Shown piece by piece: positions 1 to 8,036 of a stretch of DNA of 19,274 nucleotides. The notes under the pieces are model-generated. The model saw only the letters and a program-made list of their open reading frames with translations. It did no database searches and was not told where the DNA came from. How positions within the stretch are numbered: the stretch's first letter is position 1; every line of letters begins with the position of its first letter. The DNA is from an uncultured Bacilli bacterium (GTDB taxonomy: Bacteria; Bacillota_I; Bacilli_A; RF39; UBA660), in the NCBI GenBank assembly GCA_947585065.1, contig CANPWX010000007.1, positions 1-19,274 on the forward strand. Direction: 5' to 3'. A program made the position numbers and the translations under genes.

Positions 1-70
1 TTTTAACTATTTCTAATATTTTAGTTTACAATTTATTTACTTGTTATTCTCCGTATACTTTATGTAAAAA

Positions 71-673
71 TTATTCATCTGTTATATAGTAACAATCGGC
101 ATAATCATTTCTTATTTTCTTTAAATTTTTAATTCCATATATAAATACTTCTATGTTTTTTTCTTTAAAATAATTTTTTAAATTTTCCGTTATAATACTT
201 TCGAGTAAACAAATAAAATCATAGTCTTTGTAATCTTCTTCACTATTAAGAACAAAATTTAGTACTCCTAATTTATATGTTTGATTTTCTTTTTTTAGTT
301 TTTTTATTACAGAATTATAAAAGCTCATGATATATATATTTTTCTTTTTATATTTATTGATTGTTTTTAAAAATAATTCTGTATCTATATTATGCTCTTT
401 TATTTCTAATACTATTATTTTCTCAGTTTTTAATTCTAATACACTTTCTAAAGTCGGAATATCTTGTTTTTTTAAATCTTTATAATTTGTTAAAGAGATA
501 ATTTGATCTTTTATCATTGGATTATGGTTTATTACAAAGCGATGGTCTTTTGTTGTTCTTACATCACATTCAAATCCTATATAATCTTTATTTTGAATGG
601 CAAGTTGAAATGCTTTAATAGTATTTTCTTTTTCATTTTTTTTGAGGCCCCGATGGGCAATTAAATTTTTCAT
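71..673 (-). CDS. Glycerophosphodiester phosphodiesterase family protein
   Basis: This 200-residue protein probably hydrolyses glycerophosphodiesters to glycerol-3-phosphate and an alcohol. The N-terminus carries the GDPD active-site layout: AHRG at residues 6-9 (His7, Arg8), the ENT motif at 16-18, FECDV at 34-38 (metal ligands Glu35 and Asp37) and a catalytic-type His50 in VINHN. In most family members that last motif is HD; here it is HN. LEIKEHN, near residue 95, matches the downstream conserved strand. At 200 residues it is shorter than the usual 230-250, with a reduced C-terminal part of the barrel. There is no signal peptide, so it is likely cytoplasmic. It is the last gene of the lepA operon, 27 nt after its neighbour, and its Shine-Dalgarno sequence is weak (only AAAG close to the ATG). 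The family call is secure; the substrate is unknown. Confidence 0.87.
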   Translation of the reverse strand: MKNLIAHRGLKKNEKENTIKAFQLAIQNKDYIGFECDVRTTKDHRFVINHNPMIKDQIISLTNYKDLKKQDIPTLESVLELKTEKIIVLEIKEHNIDTELFLKTINKYKKKNIYIMSFYNSVIKKLKKENQTYKLGVLNFVLNSEEDYKDYDFICLLESIITENLKNYFKEKNIEVFIYGIKNLKKIRNDYADCYYITDE

Positions 674-700
674 ACTTTATTGTATGAATTGAAATAATGT

Positions 701-1132
701 TTATTCCTTTCTTTTTCTTCTTATTACTAATATTCGAAATAATAATAGTATAAAAAGGATGCATGGAATACCAACATACCATTCTAAATTGTTAATTTTT
801 TCTTCTTTTGTTTCTATATCCTTTAATTCATTAAACACTGGAGTGGCATTTTTTTTATTTAGATAAAAAACATAAGTTTCTTTTGTTCCATCTTTATTTG
901 TTATTTCAATATTTGTTGTATATTCTGTTTCTTCGATTTTCATTTCTCCATCATCATTTAACTCATAATTAAATTTTAATGCTTCCTCTCCTTCTTCTAA
1001 ATCTACTGAGTAAACGTTATTGTTGGGTTCAAATTCTCGCGATAGAGTCCCATTTAGTATTTCAATATTTTTGAGGGAACCTGCTGAGACAAAAGTTGGA
1101 AATAAAAGAAAAAAGAAAAAAACACGTTTCAT
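701..1132 (-). CDS. Secreted, membrane-anchored cadherin-like beta-sandwich protein
   Basis: A 143-residue protein of unknown function. It starts with a short signal peptide (MKR, then a Phe/Leu-rich core, with VSA before the mature Gly18). Residues 18 to about 95 read LKNIEILNGTLSREF...NVYSVDL, the pattern of the cadherin-like beta-sandwich domain of Gram-positive surface proteins. A Lys/Glu-rich spacer follows, then a transmembrane helix at about 117-135, ending in a positively charged RRKRKE tail. The predicted topology is a single extracytoplasmic domain tethered to the membrane. An in-frame GTG lies nine bases upstream, but it sits inside the ribosome binding site AGGTGA, which is spaced five bases from ATG 1132, so I use that ATG. 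The stop codon of the preceding HTH gene lies within the same Shine-Dalgarno sequence, so the two are probably translationally coupled. Confidence 0.75.
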   Translation of the reverse strand: MKRVFFFFLLFPTFVSAGSLKNIEILNGTLSREFEPNNNVYSVDLEEGEEALKFNYELNDDGEMKIEETEYTTNIEITNKDGTKETYVFYLNKKNATPVFNELKDIETKEEKINNLEWYVGIPCILFILLLFRILVIRRKRKE

Positions 1133-1137
1133 GATAC

Positions 1138-2454
1138 TCACCTACCATTAGTATAGGCTTTTTCATCGTTTTTAAACGTGCTTTTTTGATTTTTTTCTAA
1201 ATAATTTATTAATTTTTCTAATTTTTCTTTTTCATTATTCTTTGCATGAAGTAAAAGTATTTCTTTATTTAAAGGTAAGACTGCATATTTTAATGCATAA
1301 TGAATAATGGTTTGATAATCCATTTCGGAAAATTCTTCTGTTTTTTTCGATACTATTAATTTGTTGTAGGAAGCATCCGAAAGTTTAATGAAGTAATTTT
1401 TTAATTCTTTGGAATGCATTTTTTTGGCTAATAGCATACTATGGTAAAAAATTTTAGCTTCTTTTTGTTCTGTTTCTGTATTTTCTTTTTGAGGAATTTC
1501 TTCTTGCAATAAATAATCTAAGGCATGTTTTTTTTCATTAGAATTATTTTCACATAGAATATTTTTAATTGCATAGATTTTTTCTTCTGGAAAATGATTT
1601 AATTTAGCGATGTCTTCTAAAGAGATGCGGAATTCTAGCATGAGCTCTATCCATAAAAGTTTTTCAGCTTCTATTCTTTTTAATATTTCTTTTTCTTCAT
1701 TGGTAATATTTGAAAATATTTGTCTGTGATTTGTATCTATTATTATTTCTTTTTTGCTTGCACGATACTCTTTGATTTTTTTTAGATCGTAATCGCTCAT
1801 TACTTTCTTTGTAATATCGCGATAAATTGATCCGTTTAAAATACTTTGCACTTCATGAATATGCATTTCATATTTCGTTGCAAGAGCTTGATCAGATAAT
1901 TGCATATTGTAATCAAGATAATCTGTTACAAGATTTATTACTCTTTCATACATATGGAATTTACTTGCTAAAGAAGATGGTTTCATTGTTTTTAAAGTAA
2001 TTCCTTTTTTTTCTAAATTTTCTAATCTTTTGTAAACTTCTTCTGTTTTTAAACGAATCGTATTTGCTTGTTTCTTTAATACTTTTTGATATAGTTCTTT
2101 GTTGTAATAGTGTGAATGTTCTTTCGATAAAGTATTAAATAGTAAAATTCTTAATTCTTTTTCTGTTATGCCAAGGGCAATTGCGATTTCTAAAAATGTA
2201 TATCCTTCCATAACAAGTGAGATAACGTCTTCAATTAAATCGTAATCAATAATCTTTCGATTGGCTAAATTTCTATTCATTAAAATTTTATTATAAATTT
2301 CTGGGTTATAGTTTTCATTTCCTTTCTGTTCTAAAGAATTAATAAATGCTGCGATTTTATTTTCTTGACACATTAAGATAGAAGCAATTTCTTTATTTGT
2401 CTTTCCTTCTAAAGCTAATTTTATAATATGTTTTTTTTCTTCTTCTGTAAACAT
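1138..2454 (-). CDS. Multi-HTH protein of an unrecognised family, paralog 3
   Basis: A 438-residue cytoplasmic protein that I do not recognise. It contains four helix-turn-helix-like units at about residues 9-42, 74-108, 171-207 and 267-299. The first two share the pattern L..EG.T..EIA..L....+.I, as in sigma-70 region 4 or resolvase-type DNA-binding modules. VYKRLENLEKKG at 140-151, LWIELMLEFRISLEDIA at 267-283 and the C-terminal DYQTIIHYALKYAVLPL at 379-395 recur in the two paralogs at 3546-4847 and 4822-5808. There is no enzymatic motif, signal peptide or membrane helix. The ATG is preceded by AAAGGAT at good spacing and lies 12 nt after hemW. DNA binding is inferred from the HTH pattern only; a purely structural alpha-helical repeat or an RNA-binding role is possible. 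Confidence 0.8.
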   Translation of the reverse strand: MFTEEEKKHIIKLALEGKTNKEIASILMCQENKIAAFINSLEQKGNENYNPEIYNKILMNRNLANRKIIDYDLIEDVISLVMEGYTFLEIAIALGITEKELRILLFNTLSKEHSHYYNKELYQKVLKKQANTIRLKTEEVYKRLENLEKKGITLKTMKPSSLASKFHMYERVINLVTDYLDYNMQLSDQALATKYEMHIHEVQSILNGSIYRDITKKVMSDYDLKKIKEYRASKKEIIIDTNHRQIFSNITNEEKEILKRIEAEKLLWIELMLEFRISLEDIAKLNHFPEEKIYAIKNILCENNSNEKKHALDYLLQEEIPQKENTETEQKEAKIFYHSMLLAKKMHSKELKNYFIKLSDASYNKLIVSKKTEEFSEMDYQTIIHYALKYAVLPLNKEILLLHAKNNEKEKLEKLINYLEKNQKSTFKNDEKAYTNGR

Positions 2455-2466
2455 AAGTTATCCTTT

Positions 2467-3549
2467 CTATATCATTTTTTCTAATATTTCATTCATTATA
2501 TATATTTTCTCTTTTGGTATTAAAATATTCCCATTTTTTTGTTTTAAATCGCCGTTTTTCAATAAGGGTTTAATGGGAAAAGCATCGGACATTTCTAAAC
2601 CATATTTTTCTTTAAATGCTTGTAAATTCACTCCAGCTAATTTTCTTAAACCAAGCATTAACTCATCGTTCATTTGTTCTCTTTGATTTAATAATTCACT
2701 AGTGCCTGATTTTTCTCCTTGTAAATATTTCCAAATGTTTCTTGTATTGGTATATCTTACTCCATCAATGTACCCTGAAGCCCCTAATCCAAAACCATAG
2801 TATTCTTCGTTTGCCCAATAGGTTAAATTATGTTTGGATTCTTTGTTTTTTTTGGCAAAATTGGAAACTTCATAATGAATAAATCCTTTTTTTTCTAAAG
2901 TTTTTGAAATCAGATCATACATCATGCGATCTGAATCTTCGTCTATAGGTTTTATTTTATTTCTTGCTAGTATTGTATGATTTTCTAATTGTAAAGAGTA
3001 AGCACTTAGATGATCTGGTTTTAATTTTAAAAAGAGTTTTAAGTCTTTTTGTAAATCTTTTTTGTTTTCTTTTGGTATAGCATATATTAAATCTAAATTC
3101 ACATTTTTAAATCCATAATTACGAATCAGTTTCATTTTTTCTTCTGCTTCTTTAAATTTATGATCTCTTCCTAAGATAATTAAATTTTGTTCTCCAAAAG
3201 ATTCTATTCCTATACTTAGACGATTCACTTCATATCTTTTTAATAATTTTAAAAGATCTTCTGTTATATCTTCTAAGTTACATTCCACGGTAAATTCTAA
3301 ACTAGGAGTCGTTTTAAATTTTTTAGTTAAAAATAATAAGTATTCTAGTTCTTTCGAGTTTAAACAACTGGGTGTTCCTCCACCGATATAAATTGTTTTG
3401 ATTTCTTCTCCCATGTAATTATCATCTATTTCTTCTTTTAGTTTTAATAGATAATCATGAGACCATTTTGGCTCGTAAAACATTTTGCAAAAATCACAAT
3501 AGGAGCAAATGCTTTTACAAAAAGGAATATGAATATAAACTGCTTTCAT
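2467..3549 (-). CDS. hemW: Radical SAM heme chaperone HemW
   Basis: This 360-residue protein is the HemW (formerly HemN-like/YqeR) radical SAM heme chaperone, which binds heme and hands it to respiratory proteins; it is not a true coproporphyrinogen oxidase. HIPFCKSICSYCDFC at 7-21 gives the 4Fe-4S ligands Cys11, Cys15 and Cys18, with a further Cys21. GGGTPS at 56-61 is the SAM-binding glycine motif. YGFGLGASGYIDGVRYTNT in the C-terminal half is the family's conserved region. Length is near the usual 375. The ATG overlaps the TGA of the upstream HTH gene (ATGA). The lepA-hemW order is conserved in Firmicutes, but here two HTH paralogs lie between them and a third follows. Whether this organism makes or uses heme cannot be judged from the window. 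Confidence 0.93.
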   Translation of the reverse strand: MKAVYIHIPFCKSICSYCDFCKMFYEPKWSHDYLLKLKEEIDDNYMGEEIKTIYIGGGTPSCLNSKELEYLLFLTKKFKTTPSLEFTVECNLEDITEDLLKLLKRYEVNRLSIGIESFGEQNLIILGRDHKFKEAEEKMKLIRNYGFKNVNLDLIYAIPKENKKDLQKDLKLFLKLKPDHLSAYSLQLENHTILARNKIKPIDEDSDRMMYDLISKTLEKKGFIHYEVSNFAKKNKESKHNLTYWANEEYYGFGLGASGYIDGVRYTNTRNIWKYLQGEKSGTSELLNQREQMNDELMLGLRKLAGVNLQAFKEKYGLEMSDAFPIKPLLKNGDLKQKNGNILIPKEKIYIMNEILEKMI

Positions 3550-4847
3550 CTTTCTTTTCTCTTTTCTGTTCTTCTAATATTATGAATTTTCATAACATTA
3601 TACTCATTTAATCGAGCATTTTCTATTTTTAAATTTTCCGGAATATGATTTTGGTAAACATGAGGATCTATTTTTAAGCTTTCAAGAGTTAATGCATATT
3701 TGATTCGAAAAGAAACAATTCTTTCCCAATCCTTTGAAGTGTAGTCTTTCAATTCTTTTTTTGGCCCTTGTTTAGGATTTAGTAATTCCAGTACTTCAAG
3801 ATCATTTAAATCTTTTAAAAAATTTATGTATTTTTCTTTATAGGGAGAAGACATTTGATAACGTCTTGCTTGTAAAAATTCTTTGACTATTGGAGTATTA
3901 TCTTTTCTATGATGTTCCGCTTGTTCTAAATGATAGTGAAAAGCATTTGCATATTCTTTCGGAAAATTCGCTAAATTAATACGAAATTCTTTGTCTAAGG
4001 CACTGACATTCGGAAATTCTAAAATATTTGCTAATTCTTCTATTGTAAGTTCATAGGCAAATAATATTTTGTACCATAATCCTATCGATTGACGAATTTT
4101 AGCTAATTGATCGTATTCTTCTTGTGATAGTTTTTTTTCAAAAAATAGAGAGCTATTTTCTTTTAGATTTTGTTCATTATATTCTTTCATTAAATTAGGC
4201 ATTTCTATAAATAATTCTTCTCCTAATATTTCTTTTGCAAGATCTACATATTTTTGCTGATTTATTACCTCTCTTAAAATATTTTTAGATAAATCACATC
4301 GTAATCCTAATTCTATATAAGTGATTTGAAATTGTACTTCTTTTCCTATTTGTAACATTTTTATAACATTTTTATATTGCATATAATTATTATAGGTTGT
4401 ATTATTTTTAAATTTATCTGGAATACGATTTGGATATGCTTCTAAGCGTTCATACAAGCTTTTTATATCTTCTTCATTTTTTTGATTTTGATCATTTAAA
4501 AAATCACTTAATAATTTGTTTTGATAAGTTTTTGTTTTTGTTAATCTTTTTAAAAAATCTTTGATTTCTTGTTCTGATTTATTTCTTTTTAAGCCAATTT
4601 CAAAGAAAGTTAGTCCTTTTTTTACTTCTTCGGCAATTTTTAGAATTTCTGTTACAACTTCTTGATATTCTTGATTTTTACGATTTTCCTGAGCAGTTTG
4701 GATTTCGTGTCTCTTTTTCGCATTTAAATGGTTGATATAATTTTTAATATAATCAATATCTAAATCTAGGTTGTGACTTATTTCAGCTGGAAAAAGTCCT
4801 TGTAATGCCAACTCTTTTATTTTATCGTTTAAATTCTGATTTGTCAT
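3546..4847 (-). CDS. Multi-HTH protein of an unrecognised family, paralog 2
   Basis: A 433-residue cytoplasmic protein, full-length paralog of 1138-2454. HTH-like units lie at about residues 9-42 (LALQGLFPAEISHNLDL), 65-101 (GLTFFEIGLKRNKSEQEI), 159-196 (FQITYIELGLRCDLSKNIL) and 256-288 (LWYKILFAYELTIEELA). LYERLEAYP at 131-139 matches the ERLE block of the other two. The C-terminus, DYTSKDWERIVSFRIKYAL at 368-386 followed by HIPENLKIEN, aligns closely with paralog 1 (YTKNDWFILVKYRMKYVLPL ... HVPKELLKEN). The start overlaps the end of paralog 1 by 26 nt and has a strong GGGGTGAACT ribosome binding site, and the stop overlaps the hemW ATG, so translation is coupled on both sides. Function unknown; a regulator or nucleoid-type DNA-binding role is inferred. 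Confidence 0.8.
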   Translation of the reverse strand: MTNQNLNDKIKELALQGLFPAEISHNLDLDIDYIKNYINHLNAKKRHEIQTAQENRKNQEYQEVVTEILKIAEEVKKGLTFFEIGLKRNKSEQEIKDFLKRLTKTKTYQNKLLSDFLNDQNQKNEEDIKSLYERLEAYPNRIPDKFKNNTTYNNYMQYKNVIKMLQIGKEVQFQITYIELGLRCDLSKNILREVINQQKYVDLAKEILGEELFIEMPNLMKEYNEQNLKENSSLFFEKKLSQEEYDQLAKIRQSIGLWYKILFAYELTIEELANILEFPNVSALDKEFRINLANFPKEYANAFHYHLEQAEHHRKDNTPIVKEFLQARRYQMSSPYKEKYINFLKDLNDLEVLELLNPKQGPKKELKDYTSKDWERIVSFRIKYALTLESLKIDPHVYQNHIPENLKIENARLNEYNVMKIHNIRRTEKRKER

Positions 4848-5808
4848 AGTTCACCCCTTTATCTTTTTTTAAATTGTCTTTCTCTAAGTATTCATCCATT
4901 TTGTGATTTTCTTTTAAAAGTTCTTTTGGCACGTGTTTATAATAATTTATAAAAGAAATTGGATACTTTTGACTTTTTAGAGGAAGGACATATTTCATTC
5001 GGTATTTTACCAAGATGAACCAATCATTTTTTGTATAAGTGGTTGCTTTTCTTTTTAAAATAGTTTCGGCTTCAATGTCACTTTCCTTCATTTTTTGATA
5101 GAGTTCTGTTACTTTACCACTTTTTAAAAAGTTTTTTATTTCTCTTAATTTTTCTTTTTCTATTTCTTTGGTATCCTCTTGTAAGTAATAGGCCAATGCT
5201 TGTTGATAGTTTTCTTTTGCCTTTTCCTTTTCAACCATTAGAACCATTCCGGCAAATTCTTTTTGGGAAAATGAAAATAATTGATTCCATTCTTTGATAC
5301 TTAAATGAAACGTTATGAATAGTTGCACCCAAAATTCTAAATTTTCTTGAATGGTTCTTGCTAAAAGATGATCATATTCCGATGCTTCTTGGGCTAAATA
5401 GGATATTGTCCAGTCGATTTGCTCTTTTTTGGAAACATATGCATCCAATACATCTGGATAGAGAGTTCTTGATAATATTTGGTTCCATAAATTTTTATTG
5501 TTATTTGTTTGGTTGATGATCGCATTTTTCATCTCTTTATAAATACGATACTGTTTTATGAGTTCGTTTTCTTTTGAAATGATTAATAGGTTATTTTTTT
5601 CTAATAATTCTAAACGTTCAAAGACTTCTTTATAATGATAATGCAAAGTATCTTCCATTTTATCTTTTATTTTTTGATATTTCATGGGAGTCTTTTTTAA
5701 ATTTTCTATTAAGTCAGTAATTTCTGTTTCAGGTATTTTTAACATTGATTCTATTTCTAATGGTGTTAGTCCTTGCATTAAATAATCTATTATTAATTTT
5801 TCTTTCAT
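4822..5808 (-). CDS. Multi-HTH protein of an unrecognised family, paralog 1 (short form)
   Basis: A 328-residue member of the same family as 1138-2454 and 3546-4847. It keeps the first HTH (residues 4-36, YLMQGLTPLEIESMLKIPETEI), the ERLE block (EVFERLELLEKNN, 61-73), the aromatic helix/HTH block (FWVQLFITFHLSIKEW, 159-174) and the C-terminal signature (YTKNDWFILVKYRMKYVLPL, 258-277). It lacks recognisable equivalents of the second and third HTH units, which accounts for its being about 105 residues shorter. It begins nine bases after the lepA stop with a weak Shine-Dalgarno sequence, and its end overlaps the start of paralog 2 by 26 nt. No catalytic motif or membrane segment is visible. Function unknown. 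Confidence 0.8.
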   Translation of the reverse strand: MKEKLIIDYLMQGLTPLEIESMLKIPETEITDLIENLKKTPMKYQKIKDKMEDTLHYHYKEVFERLELLEKNNLLIISKENELIKQYRIYKEMKNAIINQTNNNKNLWNQILSRTLYPDVLDAYVSKKEQIDWTISYLAQEASEYDHLLARTIQENLEFWVQLFITFHLSIKEWNQLFSFSQKEFAGMVLMVEKEKAKENYQQALAYYLQEDTKEIEKEKLREIKNFLKSGKVTELYQKMKESDIEAETILKRKATTYTKNDWFILVKYRMKYVLPLKSQKYPISFINYYKHVPKELLKENHKMDEYLEKDNLKKDKGVNYDKSEFKR

Positions 5809-5817
5809 GCTTTTTCA

Positions 5818-7614
5818 CTACTCCTCACTACTTAAAATACTTAAAAAAGCTTCTTTTGGAACTTCTACGTTGCCAATCATTTTCATTTTTTTCTTTCCTT
5901 GTTTTTGTTTTTCTAATAGTTTCCTTTTTCTTGTTACATCACCGCCGTAACATTTGGCTAGAACATTTTTACGCATCGCGCTAATGTTTTCTCTGGCAAT
6001 CACTTTTGATCCGATTTGGGCTTGAATAGGAATTTGGAACAATTGACGTGGAATTTCATTTTTTAATTTTTCAACAATATTTTTTCCTCTTGTATAGGCA
6101 AAGTCTTTATGAACTATTATTGATAGGGCATCTACGATAACTCCATTTAATAAAATATTCATTTTCACTAAATTACTTTCTCTATATCCACATAATTCAT
6201 AGTCTAGTGATGCATAGCCTTTTGTGTAGCTTTTTAATTTGTCAAAAAAATCATAGACGATTTCGGATAATGGAATTTCATAATGAATATTACATCTTTT
6301 CTCGTCGATGTATTCTAGGCTTTTATAAATTCCTCTTTTATTTTGACAAAGCTCCATAATCGGACCAATATATTCGCTTGGTGTAATAATATTGGTGTAA
6401 ATGTATGGCTCTTCAATATAAGATATTTTTGCAGCATCTGGCATTTTATTTGGACTATCTATTTCTTCAATTGTTCCATTTGTAAGATGAACTTTATATA
6501 TTACACTTGGACTTGTTACTATTACTGAAAGTGAGAATTCTCTTTCAAGTCTTGTTGTAATAATGTCCATATGAAGAAGACCTAAAAAACCTACGCGAAA
6601 ACCAAATCCTAGGGCATCTGATGTTTCCGGTTCTATTTTTAAAGCTGCATCATTTAATTTTAATTTTTCAAAAGCTTCTTTTAATGCCTCATATTTATTC
6701 ATTTCTACTGGAAATATCCCAGAGTATACCATTGGTTTTACTTCTTTATATCCATGAATTGGTGTATCGGTTGCCTCTTTTTTTAGTGTTAGTGTATCTC
6801 CCACATGGACAGCAGAAATATCTTTAATCGATGCACAGAAGTAACCTACTTCTCCAGATACAAGTTTTTCTTTTGGCAATTCTTTCGGAGTGTGTACCCC
6901 AAGTTCTGTGACTTCATAGCTTGCTTGTGTCGCGAGAAATAAAACTTCATCTTTTTTTCTAAGTTCTCCTTCTTCTACTTTAATTAAACCTACTACTCCT
7001 TTATAAGGATCAAAATAGGAGTCAAAAATGAGTGCTTTTAAAGGAAGAGAGTTGGCAATTTTAGGAGCTGGTATTGTTTCAATTACAGCTTCTATTAATT
7101 CTTTTACTCCTTCTCCTGTTTTTCCACTGCAAAGGTGAATTTCTTCTTCTTTAAATCCTAATACTTTTTTTAATTCTTCTTTTACTTTAGGGATGCAAGC
7201 ATTTGGCAAATCAATTTTATTAATTACTGGAATTACTTTTAAATTGGATTCCATAGCAAGGTATAAATTCGCTATTGTTTGAGCTTCAATTCCTTGAGCG
7301 GCATCCACCACTAGTATCGCGCCTTCGCAAGCGGCTAAACTCCGACTCACTTCATAGGAAAAATCAATATGGCCTGGAGTATCAATCAAATTTAATAAGT
7401 AATCTTCCCCTTGATAATGATAGTTTAAGGCAACAGCATTTAATTTGATGGTTATGCCTCTTTCTCGTTCTAAATCCATACTATCAAGGACTTGATTTAC
7501 CATTTCTCGTTTGTCTATTGCACCGGTGATTTCTAATATACGATCAGCGAGTGTACTTTTCCCATGATCAATATGGGCAATGATAGAAAAATTACGAATA
7601 TTTTGTTGCTTCAT
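5818..7614 (-). CDS. lepA: Elongation factor 4 (LepA), ribosome back-translocating GTPase
   Basis: LepA/EF4 is a translational GTPase that acts on stalled or mistranslocated ribosomes and in 30S biogenesis. The 598-residue protein is full length. It has AHIDHGKS at 13-20 (G1), RGIT at 52-55 (G2), DTPGH at 78-82 (G3) and NKID at 132-135 (G4). The EF4-specific C-terminal domain follows, with its KCYGGDVTRKRKLLEKQKQG motif near the end. A GTG lies nine bases upstream in frame, but it is part of the ribosome binding site AGGTGA, which is spaced five bases from ATG 7614; I therefore start at the ATG (MKQQNIRNF). The gene has its own promoter (7633-7661) behind a terminator and heads an operon of seven tightly packed genes. 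Confidence 0.97.
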   Translation of the reverse strand: MKQQNIRNFSIIAHIDHGKSTLADRILEITGAIDKREMVNQVLDSMDLERERGITIKLNAVALNYHYQGEDYLLNLIDTPGHIDFSYEVSRSLAACEGAILVVDAAQGIEAQTIANLYLAMESNLKVIPVINKIDLPNACIPKVKEELKKVLGFKEEEIHLCSGKTGEGVKELIEAVIETIPAPKIANSLPLKALIFDSYFDPYKGVVGLIKVEEGELRKKDEVLFLATQASYEVTELGVHTPKELPKEKLVSGEVGYFCASIKDISAVHVGDTLTLKKEATDTPIHGYKEVKPMVYSGIFPVEMNKYEALKEAFEKLKLNDAALKIEPETSDALGFGFRVGFLGLLHMDIITTRLEREFSLSVIVTSPSVIYKVHLTNGTIEEIDSPNKMPDAAKISYIEEPYIYTNIITPSEYIGPIMELCQNKRGIYKSLEYIDEKRCNIHYEIPLSEIVYDFFDKLKSYTKGYASLDYELCGYRESNLVKMNILLNGVIVDALSIIVHKDFAYTRGKNIVEKLKNEIPRQLFQIPIQAQIGSKVIARENISAMRKNVLAKCYGGDVTRKRKLLEKQKQGKKKMKMIGNVEVPKEAFLSILSSEE

Positions 7615-7632
7615 GGGTCTCACCTAGACATT

Positions 7633-7661
7633 ATTATACAAAAAAAATGATTTTTAGTAAA
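7633..7661 (-). promoter_or_regulatory. Promoter of the lepA operon
   Basis: On the minus strand a consensus -10 TATAAT (7633-7638) is preceded by a 17-base spacer and TTTACT (7656-7661), a 4/6 match to the -35 box. It lies directly downstream of the terminator closing the preceding unit and about 20 bases before the lepA start. This is a sigma-A type call made by eye. Confidence 0.6.
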
Positions 7662-7662
7662 T

Positions 7663-7691
7663 AGAAAAAATGGCTCCTAAATCTGAGGAAC
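7663..7691 (-). terminator. Rho-independent terminator after the spoIIP unit
   Basis: On the minus strand GTTCCT (7686-7691) pairs with AGGAGC (7673-7678), with one G-T wobble and a seven-base loop, followed by CATTTTTTCT. It lies just downstream of the stop of the small membrane protein gene and ahead of the lepA promoter. Confidence 0.65.
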
Positions 7692-7700
7692 TTTCTAAAA

Positions 7701-8036
7701 TTACGTAAATAATTTTTTGAAAATATTTACCATTTCTGTAATACCATTACTCATTACCTCTTCAACGGCACTTGAAAAAGCAACACCTGCTTTTGTAGCT
7801 CCGTTAGAAAAATCTTTATGGACATCCGTTATATAATCGTTAATATCTACTTCTTTTCCCTCTTTTACATCTTGTTCAAACTTTGCCATTGCATCATTGG
7901 TAATCCAACTTTTTTTCTGCAATATTGCTTCATAGTAACCTGCTTCCATTGCAATGGTAAGAGATAGATATAGTACAAATAAAAGTCCAAGAATTTTTAA
8001 TGGCCAATTTTTCTTTTTTGTTTTTTCCATATTCAC
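7701..8036 (-). CDS. Small membrane-anchored protein in the yqxA position (unknown)
   Basis: A 111-residue protein of unknown function. The N-terminus is Lys-rich (MEKTKKKNW), followed by one transmembrane helix at about residues 13-30. A charged central part follows (DVKEGKEVDINDYITDVHKD), then a small-residue amphipathic C-terminal helix (GATKAGVAFSSAVEEVMSNG). Its place between spoIIP and lepA is that of Bacillus yqxA, also a small single-TM protein of unknown role. I infer positional equivalence, not proven homology. The GTG start overlaps the spoIIP stop (GTGA), indicating translational coupling; an ATG two codons downstream (8030) is an alternative. Co-transcription with spoIIP suggests a spore-related job in the mother cell or forespore membrane, but nothing in the sequence proves it. 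Confidence 0.72.
   Translation of the reverse strand: MNMEKTKKKNWPLKILGLLFVLYLSLTIAMEAGYYEAILQKKSWITNDAMAKFEQDVKEGKEVDINDYITDVHKDFSNGATKAGVAFSSAVEEVMSNGITEMVNIFKKLFT

Noticed and set aside
1..70. Terminator or next gene after the GDPD gene
   Set aside because: No stable hairpin with a T-run and no open frame with a start could be seen in these 70 bases.
5745..5984. Plus-strand open frame, and similar plus-strand frames at 6343, 6621, 9051, 10139, 10706, 10986, 11265, 13163, 13628, 13929 and 14975
   Set aside because: All are antisense to well-supported minus-strand genes, rich in Phe/Leu/Ser as expected for the complement of Lys/Glu-rich AT-biased genes, and show no family motifs or ribosome binding sites worth calling.
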